Shown piece after piece: positions 8,004 through 16,940 of a stretch of 64,000 nt of DNA. Source of the stretch: Muribaculaceae bacterium Isolate-036 (Harlan) (GTDB lineage: Bacteria; Bacteroidota; Bacteroidia; Bacteroidales; Muribaculaceae); NCBI GenBank assembly GCA_003833075.1, contig RIAY01000004.1, positions 124,001 to 188,000 of the forward strand, given 5' to 3'. The notes under the pieces were generated by a model. That model was given only the letters and a program-made list of their open reading frames with translations. It did no database searches and had not been told where the DNA came from. The translations under genes were made by a program, and so were the position numbers. Position 1 is the stretch's first letter. Each line of letters begins with the position of its first letter.

Positions 8004-9323
8004 TCAGACATACATGTTGACTATCGCCTCATACAGCTCCTGCTTTCCGGAAACCTGTGCGGGTTCACGCCGGGTCTTCGCATAGGCGACAACGTCTTCA
8101 AGCGTCAGCCTGCCTTCTTCGAATTCTTTCCCCTTGCCGTCATCAAACGATGCGTATCGGTCGGCGAGCATCTTTTTGTATGGAGATTTCTCCAGAATCT
8201 CGGCGGCACTGAGCAGCGCACGCGCCATGGCGTCCATACCGGCGATGTGGGCGATGAAGATGTCTTCAAGGTCGGTAGAGTTGCGGCGGGTCTTGGCATC
8301 GAAGTTTGTTCCGCCGTTGCCGAGTCCTCCGTTACGGATAATCTGCATCATCGCCTGTGTGAGTTCATAGTTGTCGATAGGGAACTGGTCGGTGTCCCAT
8401 CCGTTCTGATAGTCCCCTCGGTTGGCGTCAATGCTTCCGAGCATGCCGTTGTCTACGGCAACCGCCAGTTCATGCTCGAAAGTGTGTCCGGCGAGAGTGG
8501 CGTGATTGACCTCGATGTTGACTTTGAAATCCTTGTCGAGACCATGTGCCTTGAGGAAGCCTATCACGGTTTCAGTGTCCACATCGTACTGATGTTTGGA
8601 GGGTTCCATGGGTTTTGGCTCTATCAGGAATGTCCCTGTGAATCCTTTTGCGCGGGCGTAGTCGCGAGCCATTGCGAGCATTCTGGCAAGATGCTCTTTC
8701 TCCCGTTTCTGGTCAGTGTTGAGCAGGCTCATATAACCCTCGCGTCCTCCCCAGAATACATAGTTCTGACCGCCAAGGGCTATTGTCGCGTCAATGGCGT
8801 TCTTTATCTGTACGGCGGCACGTGCTACGACATCGAAATCCGGGTTGGTGGCGGCTCCGTTCATATAACGGGCGTTACCGAAGACATTCGCCGTGCCCCA
8901 GAGGTTTTTGATGCCGGTCTCAGCCATGAGTTCCTTGAGATATCCGGTAATATCCGACATGCGTCTCTCATAATCCTCTATGTCTTCGGTGAGGTCCCCG
9001 ATGAGGTCTGTGTCATGGAAACAGAAATATTCGATTCCGAGTTTCTGCATAATCTCGAAACCCGCGTCAGCCTTTTGTCTGGCTATCGTCATGTCGTCGT
9101 CGCCTTCATTCCAGGGGAATTTTTTTGTTCCCCCGCCAAACTGGTCGCCGCCCTCGGCACAGAGAGTGTGCCACCATGCCATGGCGAATTTAAGCCATTC
9201 CTTCATCGGCTTGCCCAGAACGATACGCTCTGCGTCATAATAACGGTATGCCATGGGGTTGTAGCTCTCTGTTCCCTCAAACTTGATTTTTTCTATGCCT
9301 GGAAAGTATTCTTTTCTTGCCAT
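8004..9323 (-). CDS. xylA: Xylose isomerase
   Basis: 439 aa from the ATG at 9321-9323 (MARKEYFPGIEKI); the frame stays open 20 codons further upstream but the family starts here. It interconverts D-xylose and D-xylulose with two divalent metals. Visible family motifs include WWHTLC, FCFHDTDL (catalytic His/Asp), EPKPMEPSKHQYD, EVNHATLAGHTFEHEL and the metal-binding SIDANRGDYQNGWDTDQFP. No xylulokinase or xylose transporter is next to it; the upstream neighbour is a MATE exporter on the same strand. Identification is secure. Confidence 0.97.
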   Translation of the reverse strand: MARKEYFPGIEKIKFEGTESYNPMAYRYYDAERIVLGKPMKEWLKFAMAWWHTLCAEGGDQFGGGTKKFPWNEGDDDMTIARQKADAGFEIMQKLGIEYFCFHDTDLIGDLTEDIEDYERRMSDITGYLKELMAETGIKNLWGTANVFGNARYMNGAATNPDFDVVARAAVQIKNAIDATIALGGQNYVFWGGREGYMSLLNTDQKREKEHLARMLAMARDYARAKGFTGTFLIEPKPMEPSKHQYDVDTETVIGFLKAHGLDKDFKVNIEVNHATLAGHTFEHELAVAVDNGMLGSIDANRGDYQNGWDTDQFPIDNYELTQAMMQIIRNGGLGNGGTNFDAKTRRNSTDLEDIFIAHIAGMDAMARALLSAAEILEKSPYKKMLADRYASFDDGKGKEFEEGRLTLEDVVAYAKTRREPAQVSGKQELYEAIVNMYV

Positions 9324-9438
9324 TTTGTCATGCAATTTATAATTTGTATTTTTATAATTATACGATTGGAAAAAAACTATCACTTAAGCTGACCCATTTT
9401 ATAACACTTGCTCGGCTTAATCGGTTTTACCGCCGGGA

Positions 9439-10797
9439 TCAGTGGTGTATTGCCGATGTTTCCTTTCGCATCACGTGATAGAATACAAGCGTTGACATTA
9501 CCGATGCTACCGCCAATGCCACATCGAAGCTGTAGTAGACACCGATGTTGCCCCAGCCGAGACCTTTGGCGAAAAGGAGAAGAACCGGAATGCCGACTGC
9601 GACGTATGAGCACAGAGAAATCCACAGCAGCGGTTTCACATGTGATGTTCCCCTGATGGCGTTGACATAAGTTAGCTGAGTGGCATCCATATACTGGTAT
9701 ATGACAAGGGGTATTATGAGTGTCAGAGCGGATGCCACGACATAAGGATCCGGTGTGAAACAATGTATCAGCCATCTGCCGCCAAACATGAAAATCAGCG
9801 ATGCCGCTGTGGCGAGCACGAGGTTGAGGTGGAGTCCGGCTGAAGTAATGCGTCTCATGCCGCGGAGGTCATGAACGCCCATATAGTTCGCCACCCTGAT
9901 TGAAGTGGCTGTGCCGAAGCTGACGAATGTCATGAATCCAAGTTGCGCCATAGTGTTTACAACCTGATATGCAGCGAGCTGTATCTTGCCGAACCACCCG
10001 CTGACAACTGCTCCAAAGCTCCACAGCGAGCACTCCACACCTGCCTGTATCATGACAGGATATGATGTGGTCCATACGATCCTGCGCACATCCCCCAGTC
10101 CTTCCTTTATGGCGAACCCTTTGGCGTAAGGTCTGTAGCGGTTCCCGTTGAAAAACATCGCGACAATGGCGACTGCGGCGGCATAGCGGGCGAGCATTGT
10201 GCTTATTCCGGCGCCGGCGAGTCCTAATTCGGGACATCCGAAGTGCCCGAATATGAGGAGGTAATTGCCTATGATGTTCAATACGTTGGAGCCTAAGATC
10301 ATCCACATAGGCATCGCGGTGTCGTTGAAGCCGTTGCAAGTCTGCTGGAAGGAGTTGAACACAGACATCGGAAGCAGAGTGGAAAGAACAATCAGATAAT
10401 AGCGTCTCACCAGTGGCATCAGCTCTTCGGGCTGCCCGAATCGGTCAAGAAAAAAATAGAGGATAGCCATTATGGCTGTCAATCCTGCGGATACAGCCAT
10501 GTTTATCTGCAGTCCGCCATGAAGGGTGTGGCCTGCTTCCTCTTTTTCATCTTTGCCGAAAAGTGAGCCTACAAGGGGTGTCAGTCCCTGAGCGAAACCC
10601 AACTGCATGACTATGGGGATGATAAACAATGAGTTTACGAAAGCAGCTGCAGCCAGTTCATCGACTCCGTATGCTCCGACCATCATTGTGTCGGCGAAAC
10701 TTACGACTATTATTCCTACCTGAGTCACGAGAACCGGCAGCCCGAGTCTGATAAGACTTTTGTATTCCTCTTTATATAAATTCCAGATGTTGGTCAT
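9439..10797 (-). CDS. MATE-family multidrug/cation exporter
   Basis: 452 aa from the ATG at 10795-10797 (MTNIWNLYKEEYKSL); a longer frame reaches 10863 but would run through the promoter region. About twelve hydrophobic segments in two similar halves. Characteristic MATE features include LGLPVLVTQVG in helix 1 and QQTCNGFNDTAMPMWMILGSNVLNIIGNYLLIFG in the middle of the first half. Likely a proton- or sodium-coupled exporter in the inner membrane; the substrate cannot be inferred. A TAATTTTG box lies at 10843-10850 (minus). It is divergent from the TolC operon. Confidence 0.88.
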   Translation of the reverse strand: MTNIWNLYKEEYKSLIRLGLPVLVTQVGIIVVSFADTMMVGAYGVDELAAAAFVNSLFIIPIVMQLGFAQGLTPLVGSLFGKDEKEEAGHTLHGGLQINMAVSAGLTAIMAILYFFLDRFGQPEELMPLVRRYYLIVLSTLLPMSVFNSFQQTCNGFNDTAMPMWMILGSNVLNIIGNYLLIFGHFGCPELGLAGAGISTMLARYAAAVAIVAMFFNGNRYRPYAKGFAIKEGLGDVRRIVWTTSYPVMIQAGVECSLWSFGAVVSGWFGKIQLAAYQVVNTMAQLGFMTFVSFGTATSIRVANYMGVHDLRGMRRITSAGLHLNLVLATAASLIFMFGGRWLIHCFTPDPYVVASALTLIIPLVIYQYMDATQLTYVNAIRGTSHVKPLLWISLCSYVAVGIPVLLLFAKGLGWGNIGVYYSFDVALAVASVMSTLVFYHVMRKETSAIHH

Positions 10798-10842
10798 ATG
10801 CTCAGAATGTGTTTTGAAGTGTAAAATGATAAAAATCGACTG

Positions 10843-10850
10843 CAAAATTA
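10843..10850 (-). promoter_or_regulatory. Candidate -7 box for the MATE gene
   Basis: Minus strand TAATTTTG (TAnnTTTG). No matching -33 box at the expected spacing. It lies 46 bp upstream of the chosen ATG and supports that start over the longer frame. A plus-strand TAAATTTG at 10872-10879 could serve the divergent TolC operon. Confidence 0.45.
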
Positions 10851-10942
10851 CTAAATTAAACAAAATGATGTTAAATTTGTAATTTATATAGGTGTGATTT
10901 TTTTATAAATCATCACGTATTTTGATTTCAGATACAAGCTAT

Positions 10943-12400
10943 ATGAAGCTAATTGAGAAGATAACAATCTGTGGGACTTTTGTTTGTGTGGCGCTTGGAG
11001 CAGTTCCGCTCCATGCCGGCACTTTCAGTCTCGACTCGTGCCGGAACATGGCGGTGCGCAATAACAAGACCATCCGCATGGCGGAAGAGGGTATCCGGGG
11101 CGCCGGTTACGACAGAAAGGCGGCAAAGGCTCTTTATCTGCCGGGCATCGATTTTGCCGGAACGTATTTCTACAATCAGCGCACAATCAATCTGCTCGGC
11201 GAGGATGCGAAACTCCCCACCATGAGCTTTGACCCATCCACGCAAAGTTTCAAATACAATATCCTGACAACTCCCGACGGAACGCCTGTGAAGGATCCGT
11301 CGACCGGAGGATATATCCCCACGGAAGTGGCGGTGATACCGAAAGATGCGATGAGTTTTGACACCCATAATGTTTTCGCCGGTGCGTTCACACTTACTCA
11401 GCCGGTATTCATGGGCGGACAGATCAAGGCTCTCAACGAGATTACGAAATATGCAGAGAAACTTGCCACTGCGGCACGCAACAACGTGGTGCAGGATGTG
11501 GTGTTTGCCGTTGACCAGGCTTACTGGACGGTGGTGTCGCTTAAGTCTAAGCAGAAACTCGCCGACAGTTTTGTCACGCTTGTCGATACGCTCCGCTACA
11601 GCGTCAACGCAATGCTTGAGGAGGGTGTGGCTACGCGTGCCGATCTACTTATGGTAGAGGTCAAGCTGAACGAGGCTAAGATCATGCGCACAAAACTTGA
11701 CAACGGTCTGACGCTTGCGCGCATGGCACTCGCCCAGGTGTGCGGTTTGCCGGTGCAGACAGAGATGACACTCGCTGACGAGGATTTCAAGACAGGGCTG
11801 ACATCAATGCCCGATCCGGTTTTCAACATGCAGGACGTCTATTCACGCCGTCAGGATCTCGAGGTAATCAGGCAGGGTATCTCAGTTCTGTCGCAGAGAG
11901 AGAAACTCGCCATGGGTCAGATGCTGCCGAAAGTGGCGGTGGTCGGAGCATATGAGTTTTCCAATCCTAACCTGAACAACGGTTTCCAGAAACGTTTCGG
12001 AGGCGGATTCAGTGTGGGAGCGACTGTGGCGATACCGATCTGGCACTGGGGAGGAAACTACAACCATTACCGTGCCACCAAGTCTGCCACAAACGCCCAG
12101 CGTCTGATGCTCGAAGACCTTGAGGAGAAAGTCGAGCTGCAGGTGAAGCAGGCGAAATTCAGTTTTCAGGAGGCGTTCAAGACATACGAGATGACCAAAT
12201 CCAACATGGCGAGTGCGGATGAGAACCTTAGGTCGGCGCAGATAGGATTCCGCGAGGGTGTGATGACTACAAACGATGTGATCGCCGCCCAGACAGCATG
12301 GCTGCAGGCAAACTCGGAAAAAATAGATGCCGAAATCGGAATACACCTCTGTGAGGTATATCTCGACAAGGTGATCGGTAGACTGAGCGAGAAATATTAA
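10943..12400 (+). CDS. TolC-family outer-membrane efflux protein
   Basis: 485 aa from ATG 10943 (MKLIEKITICGTFV), preferred over an upstream TTG at 10922 because it places the signal peptide (CGTFVCVALGAVPLHA) at the N-terminus. Two repeated helical halves of the OEP type (e.g. residues around VEVKLNEAKIM and TTNDVIAAQTAW) form the outer-membrane channel-tunnel. It is the first gene of a run continuing with an HlyD adaptor, two ABC-2 permeases and an acyltransferase, so it should be the exit duct of that exporter. Confidence 0.9.
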   Translation: MKLIEKITICGTFVCVALGAVPLHAGTFSLDSCRNMAVRNNKTIRMAEEGIRGAGYDRKAAKALYLPGIDFAGTYFYNQRTINLLGEDAKLPTMSFDPSTQSFKYNILTTPDGTPVKDPSTGGYIPTEVAVIPKDAMSFDTHNVFAGAFTLTQPVFMGGQIKALNEITKYAEKLATAARNNVVQDVVFAVDQAYWTVVSLKSKQKLADSFVTLVDTLRYSVNAMLEEGVATRADLLMVEVKLNEAKIMRTKLDNGLTLARMALAQVCGLPVQTEMTLADEDFKTGLTSMPDPVFNMQDVYSRRQDLEVIRQGISVLSQREKLAMGQMLPKVAVVGAYEFSNPNLNNGFQKRFGGGFSVGATVAIPIWHWGGNYNHYRATKSATNAQRLMLEDLEEKVELQVKQAKFSFQEAFKTYEMTKSNMASADENLRSAQIGFREGVMTTNDVIAAQTAWLQANSEKIDAEIGIHLCEVYLDKVIGRLSEKY

Positions 12401-12472
12401 TAGGTAAATATCTGAAAATACGGTACAGTGACATATCCCCGTGCGGGAGCAATTAAGAAAAAATACAAAGCG

Positions 12473-13507
12473 ATGGCAACAGAAAATACACAGCCTGCCG
12501 GTGCGGTTGACCCCTCGGCGGTTTCGAAAAAAGACAAATCACTCATTCTTACGATTGTCGTGATTCTTATAATACTCGCCGCTCTGGCGATAGTCGGCTT
12601 CCTGTGTCTCAAACCGGGTCCCGACACGGTGCAGGGACAGGGTGAGGCTACAGAAGTGAGGATTTCGGGTAAGCTCCCCGGACGTGTGGCTGAAATATTT
12701 GTGGAGGAGGGTCAGAAGGTCAAGGCAGGTGACACCCTTGTCAGGATATCGTCTTCTTTGATAGAGGCGAAGCTTGACCAGGCGAAAGCCATGGAATCAG
12801 CCGCTCAGGCTGCGAATGCCAAGGTAGATGCGGGTACACGCCCGCAGATTATCGCTGGTGCACGCGACATATGGCAGCAGGCGCAGGCGGCTGCCGGAAT
12901 CACCCGAAAAACCTACGAAAGGATGCAGAATCTTTTTGAGAAAGGGGTTGTCAGCGAGCAGAAACGCGATGAGGCAAAGGCTGCATACGAGGCTGCAAAG
13001 GCAGGCGAGTCGGCGGCGAAAAGCCAGTATGAACTTGCCCTCTCCGGCGCGCAGCATGAAGACAAACAGGCGTCTTCCGCCATGGTGACAGTGGCACAGG
13101 GTGGAGTGAAAGAGGTGGACGCCATACTCGAAGACCAGTATCTTACCGCTCCTTATGACGGAGAGATAACGGTTATTTATCCTAATGTAAGCGAACTTAT
13201 CGCCACCGGTGCGCCTGTCATGACGCTTGAAAAAGATGATCATTGGGCTGTTTTCAATGTGCGCGAGACTCTTCTCAAGGATATAAAGCTCGGTAGCGTG
13301 CTCAAGGTGAGGATACCGGCTCTTGACAAAGAGGTCGATATGAAAGTGTTCTATATCAAGGATCTCGGCACATATGCTAACTGGCAGGCTACAAAAGCCA
13401 CAGGCGATTATGATGCCCGCACATTCCAGATCAAATGCCGTCCTGATAAGCCGGTGGAGAATTTCCGTCCGGGAATGTCGGTGCTGTATCTGGGAGTGAA
13501 AGATTAA
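12473..13507 (+). CDS. HlyD/EmrA-type periplasmic adaptor
   Basis: 344 aa from ATG 12473; a GTG at 12428 in the same frame would add 15 polar residues. One membrane segment near residues 25-45 (LILTIVVILIILAALAIVGF), then a barrel-sandwich half (SGKLPGRVAEIFVEEGQKVKAGDTLVRI), a long helical hairpin (about 100-200) and the second lipoyl half (TAPYDGEITVIYPNVSELI). It bridges the inner-membrane permeases encoded next and the TolC protein encoded before. The gap to the TolC stop is 72 bp. Confidence 0.9.
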   Translation: MATENTQPAGAVDPSAVSKKDKSLILTIVVILIILAALAIVGFLCLKPGPDTVQGQGEATEVRISGKLPGRVAEIFVEEGQKVKAGDTLVRISSSLIEAKLDQAKAMESAAQAANAKVDAGTRPQIIAGARDIWQQAQAAAGITRKTYERMQNLFEKGVVSEQKRDEAKAAYEAAKAGESAAKSQYELALSGAQHEDKQASSAMVTVAQGGVKEVDAILEDQYLTAPYDGEITVIYPNVSELIATGAPVMTLEKDDHWAVFNVRETLLKDIKLGSVLKVRIPALDKEVDMKVFYIKDLGTYANWQATKATGDYDARTFQIKCRPDKPVENFRPGMSVLYLGVKD

Positions 13508-13526
13508 TAGTCTTTGATGAAGACCG

Positions 13527-14708
13527 ATGAAAGAGATTAGGATAGCAGACAGAGGGTTCAGGGCGATTATGCTCCGGAGCTTGGTGCAGATTGTGAGGAG
13601 ACCGGTATATTGGACCGGATTCTTCATATTCCCCCTCTTTATGTTTCTTTTTCTGACCACGATGCTCGAGAAGGGCTTGCCGACACGTGTGCCTGCGGCG
13701 ATCGTGGATCGTGACGGCACATCTCTGAGCCGCGAGATAACGCAGAATCTCGGAGGCATGCAGATGGTCGACCTCAAATATACGCCAAACAGCTTTTCCG
13801 AAGCTCGACATCTGATGCAGAAGGGCGAGATATACGGCTATTTCCTGATTCCCGAGAATTTCAAGGCGGATCTCCTTGCGGGTCGCAAGCCGGTGATAAC
13901 GTTCTATACCAATATGACATATTTCGTGCCGGCATCGATGCTTTTCAAGACATTCAAGGCTACCGCCGTTTATGCCAAGGCGGGAATCGTTATGGAGGTG
14001 GCGCAGTCGGCAGGTGTCGATGCGGAATCCCTGTCATCGATGATGATGCCGGTGAACATAGCCGCCCGTCCGATAGGCAATCCACAGCTCAACTACGGTA
14101 TATATATCGCCAACTCGTTTGTGCCCTGTCTGTTGCAGCTGATGATTTTTCTTATGACCGCGTTCAGTATCGGGCAGGAGCTGAAATACGGCACTTCGCG
14201 CCGTCTGATGCAGATGGCGGACGGTTCCATATTCAAGGCACTGGCGGGCAAACTCCTGCCGCAGACCGTAATCTGGTGGGTGATTGTGTTCTTCATGACG
14301 GCATGGCTCTACCGCTACAGCCATTATCCGATGCATGGCTCCTGGGGATGGATGCTTCTTTCGGAATTCATGTTTGTTCCAGCCTGTCAGGGTTTCGCCT
14401 TGTTTGTGGTGTGTGTGTTGCCGAATCTCAGACTTTCGCTTTCAGTCTGCGCGCTGATAGGAATCCTGTCATTCTCGATAGCCGCGTTCTCCTTCCCGGT
14501 GCCGAGCATGTATCCGGCAATGGGTATATTCAGCTACATTGTCCCGATACGCTATAACTTCCTGATATATATAGATCAGGCTCTGAACGGAATAGATGTG
14601 GCATATTCGAGGATGTGGTTTGTCGCCTATATAATCTTCATGCTTCTGCCTTTCACGCTCCTCTGGAGACTGAAACGCGACATGAACAACCCTGTTTACG
14701 TGCCATAA
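13527..14708 (+). CDS. ABC-2 type permease, first of a pair
   Basis: 393 aa. An N-terminal membrane helix (GFFIFPLFMFLFLTTM) is followed by a large periplasmic domain (about 45-180) and five to six C-terminal helices, the YhhJ/YbhR arrangement. It starts 19 bp after the HlyD stop. Paired with the similar permease that starts 1 bp after its stop, suggesting a heterodimer in an efflux complex with the HlyD and TolC proteins. No ATP-binding subunit is encoded in the cluster. Confidence 0.88.
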   Translation: MKEIRIADRGFRAIMLRSLVQIVRRPVYWTGFFIFPLFMFLFLTTMLEKGLPTRVPAAIVDRDGTSLSREITQNLGGMQMVDLKYTPNSFSEARHLMQKGEIYGYFLIPENFKADLLAGRKPVITFYTNMTYFVPASMLFKTFKATAVYAKAGIVMEVAQSAGVDAESLSSMMMPVNIAARPIGNPQLNYGIYIANSFVPCLLQLMIFLMTAFSIGQELKYGTSRRLMQMADGSIFKALAGKLLPQTVIWWVIVFFMTAWLYRYSHYPMHGSWGWMLLSEFMFVPACQGFALFVVCVLPNLRLSLSVCALIGILSFSIAAFSFPVPSMYPAMGIFSYIVPIRYNFLIYIDQALNGIDVAYSRMWFVAYIIFMLLPFTLLWRLKRDMNNPVYVP

Positions 14709-14709
14709 G

Positions 14710-15900
14710 ATGAAATTCAAAGATCACATACGGAATATGTTCGCGGTCTATTGCCGTGAATTCAAGATGGTGACACACGATGTGGGAATCATACTCTTCT
14801 TTATGTTCCTTCCGCTGGCGTATCCCATCATCTATTCCCTGATATATAATCCGGAACTTGTGAAGGATGTGTCAATGGTTGTGGTGGACCATGACCGTAC
14901 CGCTCTTTCGCGCGAGCTGGTGCGCAAGATGGATGCCTGCGACCAGGCGCATGTCATCGGTTATGCTACAGATCTCGGCGATGCACGCCGTGCTATTGAT
15001 TCCCACAAGGCGTATGCCATACTTGAGATTCCTGAAGGCTTTGCCCGCAAAGTGGGGAGGAATGAGGCATCAAATGCCGTGATGTATTGCGAAATGAGCC
15101 TCTTGCTTCGTTACCGAGGGTTTCTTGTGGCTTCGACCAATGTGATGCAGGAGTTTTCCTCCGAACTGATGACCGAGAATATAGACCGGATTGCTCCGCT
15201 TGCCGAGACAATCGCTACGGGAGACCTTCTTCCTGTGCACAATGTCTCTATGGGTAATATCCGCAACGGTTTCGACTCGTTCATCATGCCGGGTGTGCTT
15301 ATTCTCATACTGCAGCAGTGCATCGTGCTTGCCGTGGGAATGGCGGGAGGAGCGCAGCGCGAGTCGATGCGTCTGACAGGTTATTGTTCCGACAATCTCG
15401 CTCCCTCTGTATTCCTGACCATGGTGGCGCAGATGTTGTGTTACCTGACAATCCTCGTGATTCCCATAATTTTCATGCTCCATTACGTGCCTTTGATATT
15501 CAGGTTCCCGATGGCAGGCGATGCGCTTGAGATCTTCGCGTTCATACTTCCTATGATCTTCGCGTCGTTCGGACTCGGGTTCGCGTTTCAGTCGGTGGTT
15601 ACGGAGAGGGAGACCGTGTTTGTGCTTTGGGTTGCCACATCGCTGGTGTTCCTGCTGCTTTCGGGACTTATATGGCCTATGTATGACATGTTGCCCGTGT
15701 GGCGTTGGCTTGCCGGCATATGTCCTTCGACATGGGGCGTGGAGGGATTCGTGAAAATGAATGCCAACGGAGCAAGTCTGTCGCAGGTAAGCGGTCCATA
15801 TCTTAATCTGTGGATACTTGCTGTGGTGTGGTGGGTGCTCGGATATTGTTCCCGCCGTTGGGTGGTTCGTCCGGCTCTAATGAAACTTTCTTCCAGATAA
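14710..15900 (+). CDS. ABC-2 type permease, second of a pair
   Basis: 396 aa with the same layout as its neighbour: helix 1 (VGIILFFMFLPLAYPIIYSLIY), a periplasmic domain containing VVVDHDRTALSRELVRKMD, and C-terminal helices including FLLLSGLIWPMYDMLPVWRW. Start and stop overlap or touch the neighbours (TAA-G-ATG before, TAATG after), which indicates translational coupling. It should form the inner-membrane channel with the previous protein. The ATPase that would energise it is not in this window. Confidence 0.88.
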   Translation: MKFKDHIRNMFAVYCREFKMVTHDVGIILFFMFLPLAYPIIYSLIYNPELVKDVSMVVVDHDRTALSRELVRKMDACDQAHVIGYATDLGDARRAIDSHKAYAILEIPEGFARKVGRNEASNAVMYCEMSLLLRYRGFLVASTNVMQEFSSELMTENIDRIAPLAETIATGDLLPVHNVSMGNIRNGFDSFIMPGVLILILQQCIVLAVGMAGGAQRESMRLTGYCSDNLAPSVFLTMVAQMLCYLTILVIPIIFMLHYVPLIFRFPMAGDALEIFAFILPMIFASFGLGFAFQSVVTERETVFVLWVATSLVFLLLSGLIWPMYDMLPVWRWLAGICPSTWGVEGFVKMNANGASLSQVSGPYLNLWILAVVWWVLGYCSRRWVVRPALMKLSSR

Positions 15901-16805
15901 TGCTTTACGGAATAGCGTATATCCTGTCTTTGCTTCCGTTCCGGATTCTCTTCGCGGTGTCCGATGTCCTGGCATGGCTTGCGTGCGATGTGGTGAGATA
16001 CCGGCGGAGTGCCGTGAGGGGAAATCTCGAATCTTCTTTCCCGGAGAAAAGCCGTGAGGAAATACGCAAAATCGAGAAACGCTTTTACCGCTTTCTCTGC
16101 GACTACTTCATGGAGACGCTTAAGCTCGCATCGATGTCGGAGAAAAAGATGCGGCGTCATCTGAAAGTCGAAAATATAGAGGAAATTAATGACGCAGTGG
16201 AGAAAGGGCAGTCCGTGACTCTTTATCTCGGTCATTACTGCAACTGGGAGTGGGTGAGCTCGCTGCCTCTTCATATAAGCTCTGCCGCACGTTGCGCGCA
16301 GATATACCATCCGCTTGAAAACAAGGCATTCGACCGTCTGCTTTACAAGCTGCGCACGCGTTTTGATGCAAACAATATCCCGATGTCGGAGATCATGCAG
16401 CGTCTTGTACGGTGGAAGAAAGAGGGCGTGCCTACTGTCACCGGGTATATTGCTGACCAGGCTCCGGGACTCAATATCCATCTTTTCCTCGATTTCCTCA
16501 ATCATGAGACCGGTGTCTATACGGGTCCGGAAAGAATTTCCAAATTCCTCGGAGCAAAGGCAGTCTACGCCCATATGAGCCGACCCAAACGGGGTTATTA
16601 TACGCTGCGATTCATACCGGTGTCTGGAAATGTAAAGAAAGATAAGATGTTCGAGACCTCGAGAGAATATTTCCGCCTTCTTGAGGAGAATATACGCGAG
16701 GCACCTCAATACTGGCTGTGGAGTCACAGACGCTGGAAACGTCCGCGTTCGATGTTCAACGCTTTTCACGGTGACAAGGCGGAGGAGATGCTGTCGCATC
16801 TTTAA
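15900..16805 (+). CDS. Lipid A biosynthesis acyltransferase (LpxL/HtrB family)
   Basis: 301 aa from the ATG at 15900 that overlaps the permease stop (TAATG); a longer frame reaching 15810 is unlikely. Membrane-associated enzyme transferring a secondary acyl chain to lipid A. The family catalytic motif HX4(D/E) is His112-Glu117 in GHYCNWEW. N-terminal hydrophobic anchor at about 1-30. It ends an operon of efflux genes and precedes an MsbA-like exporter, a reasonable envelope-lipid grouping. Its stop codon TAA lies inside a 17-bp sequence identical to the right end of repeat family A (16801-16817). Confidence 0.88.
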   Translation: MLYGIAYILSLLPFRILFAVSDVLAWLACDVVRYRRSAVRGNLESSFPEKSREEIRKIEKRFYRFLCDYFMETLKLASMSEKKMRRHLKVENIEEINDAVEKGQSVTLYLGHYCNWEWVSSLPLHISSAARCAQIYHPLENKAFDRLLYKLRTRFDANNIPMSEIMQRLVRWKKEGVPTVTGYIADQAPGLNIHLFLDFLNHETGVYTGPERISKFLGAKAVYAHMSRPKRGYYTLRFIPVSGNVKKDKMFETSREYFRLLEENIREAPQYWLWSHRRWKRPRSMFNAFHGDKAEEMLSHL

Positions 16806-16817
16806 ACAGTTTCTTAG
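16801..16817. repeat. Solo right-end fragment of repeat family A
   Basis: TTTAAACAGTTTCTTAG is identical over 17 nt to the right end of family A (compare 43284-43300). The rest of the element is absent. It contains the stop codon of the acyltransferase gene. Confidence 0.6.
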
Positions 16818-16940
16818 GCTGCACCTTCGATACGTCATCTTTAGCACCTTTAACACTAAAATATCAGAATCTTCAAAGATTTTGATTAATTTTGCAGCGA
16901 AGTGTGTTTTCCCCCTTTTTTTCGGAACGCTTCCTTTAAT

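Noticed and set aside
8247..9392. 381-codon plus-strand open frame
   Set aside because: Antisense shadow of xylA, no recognisable domain.
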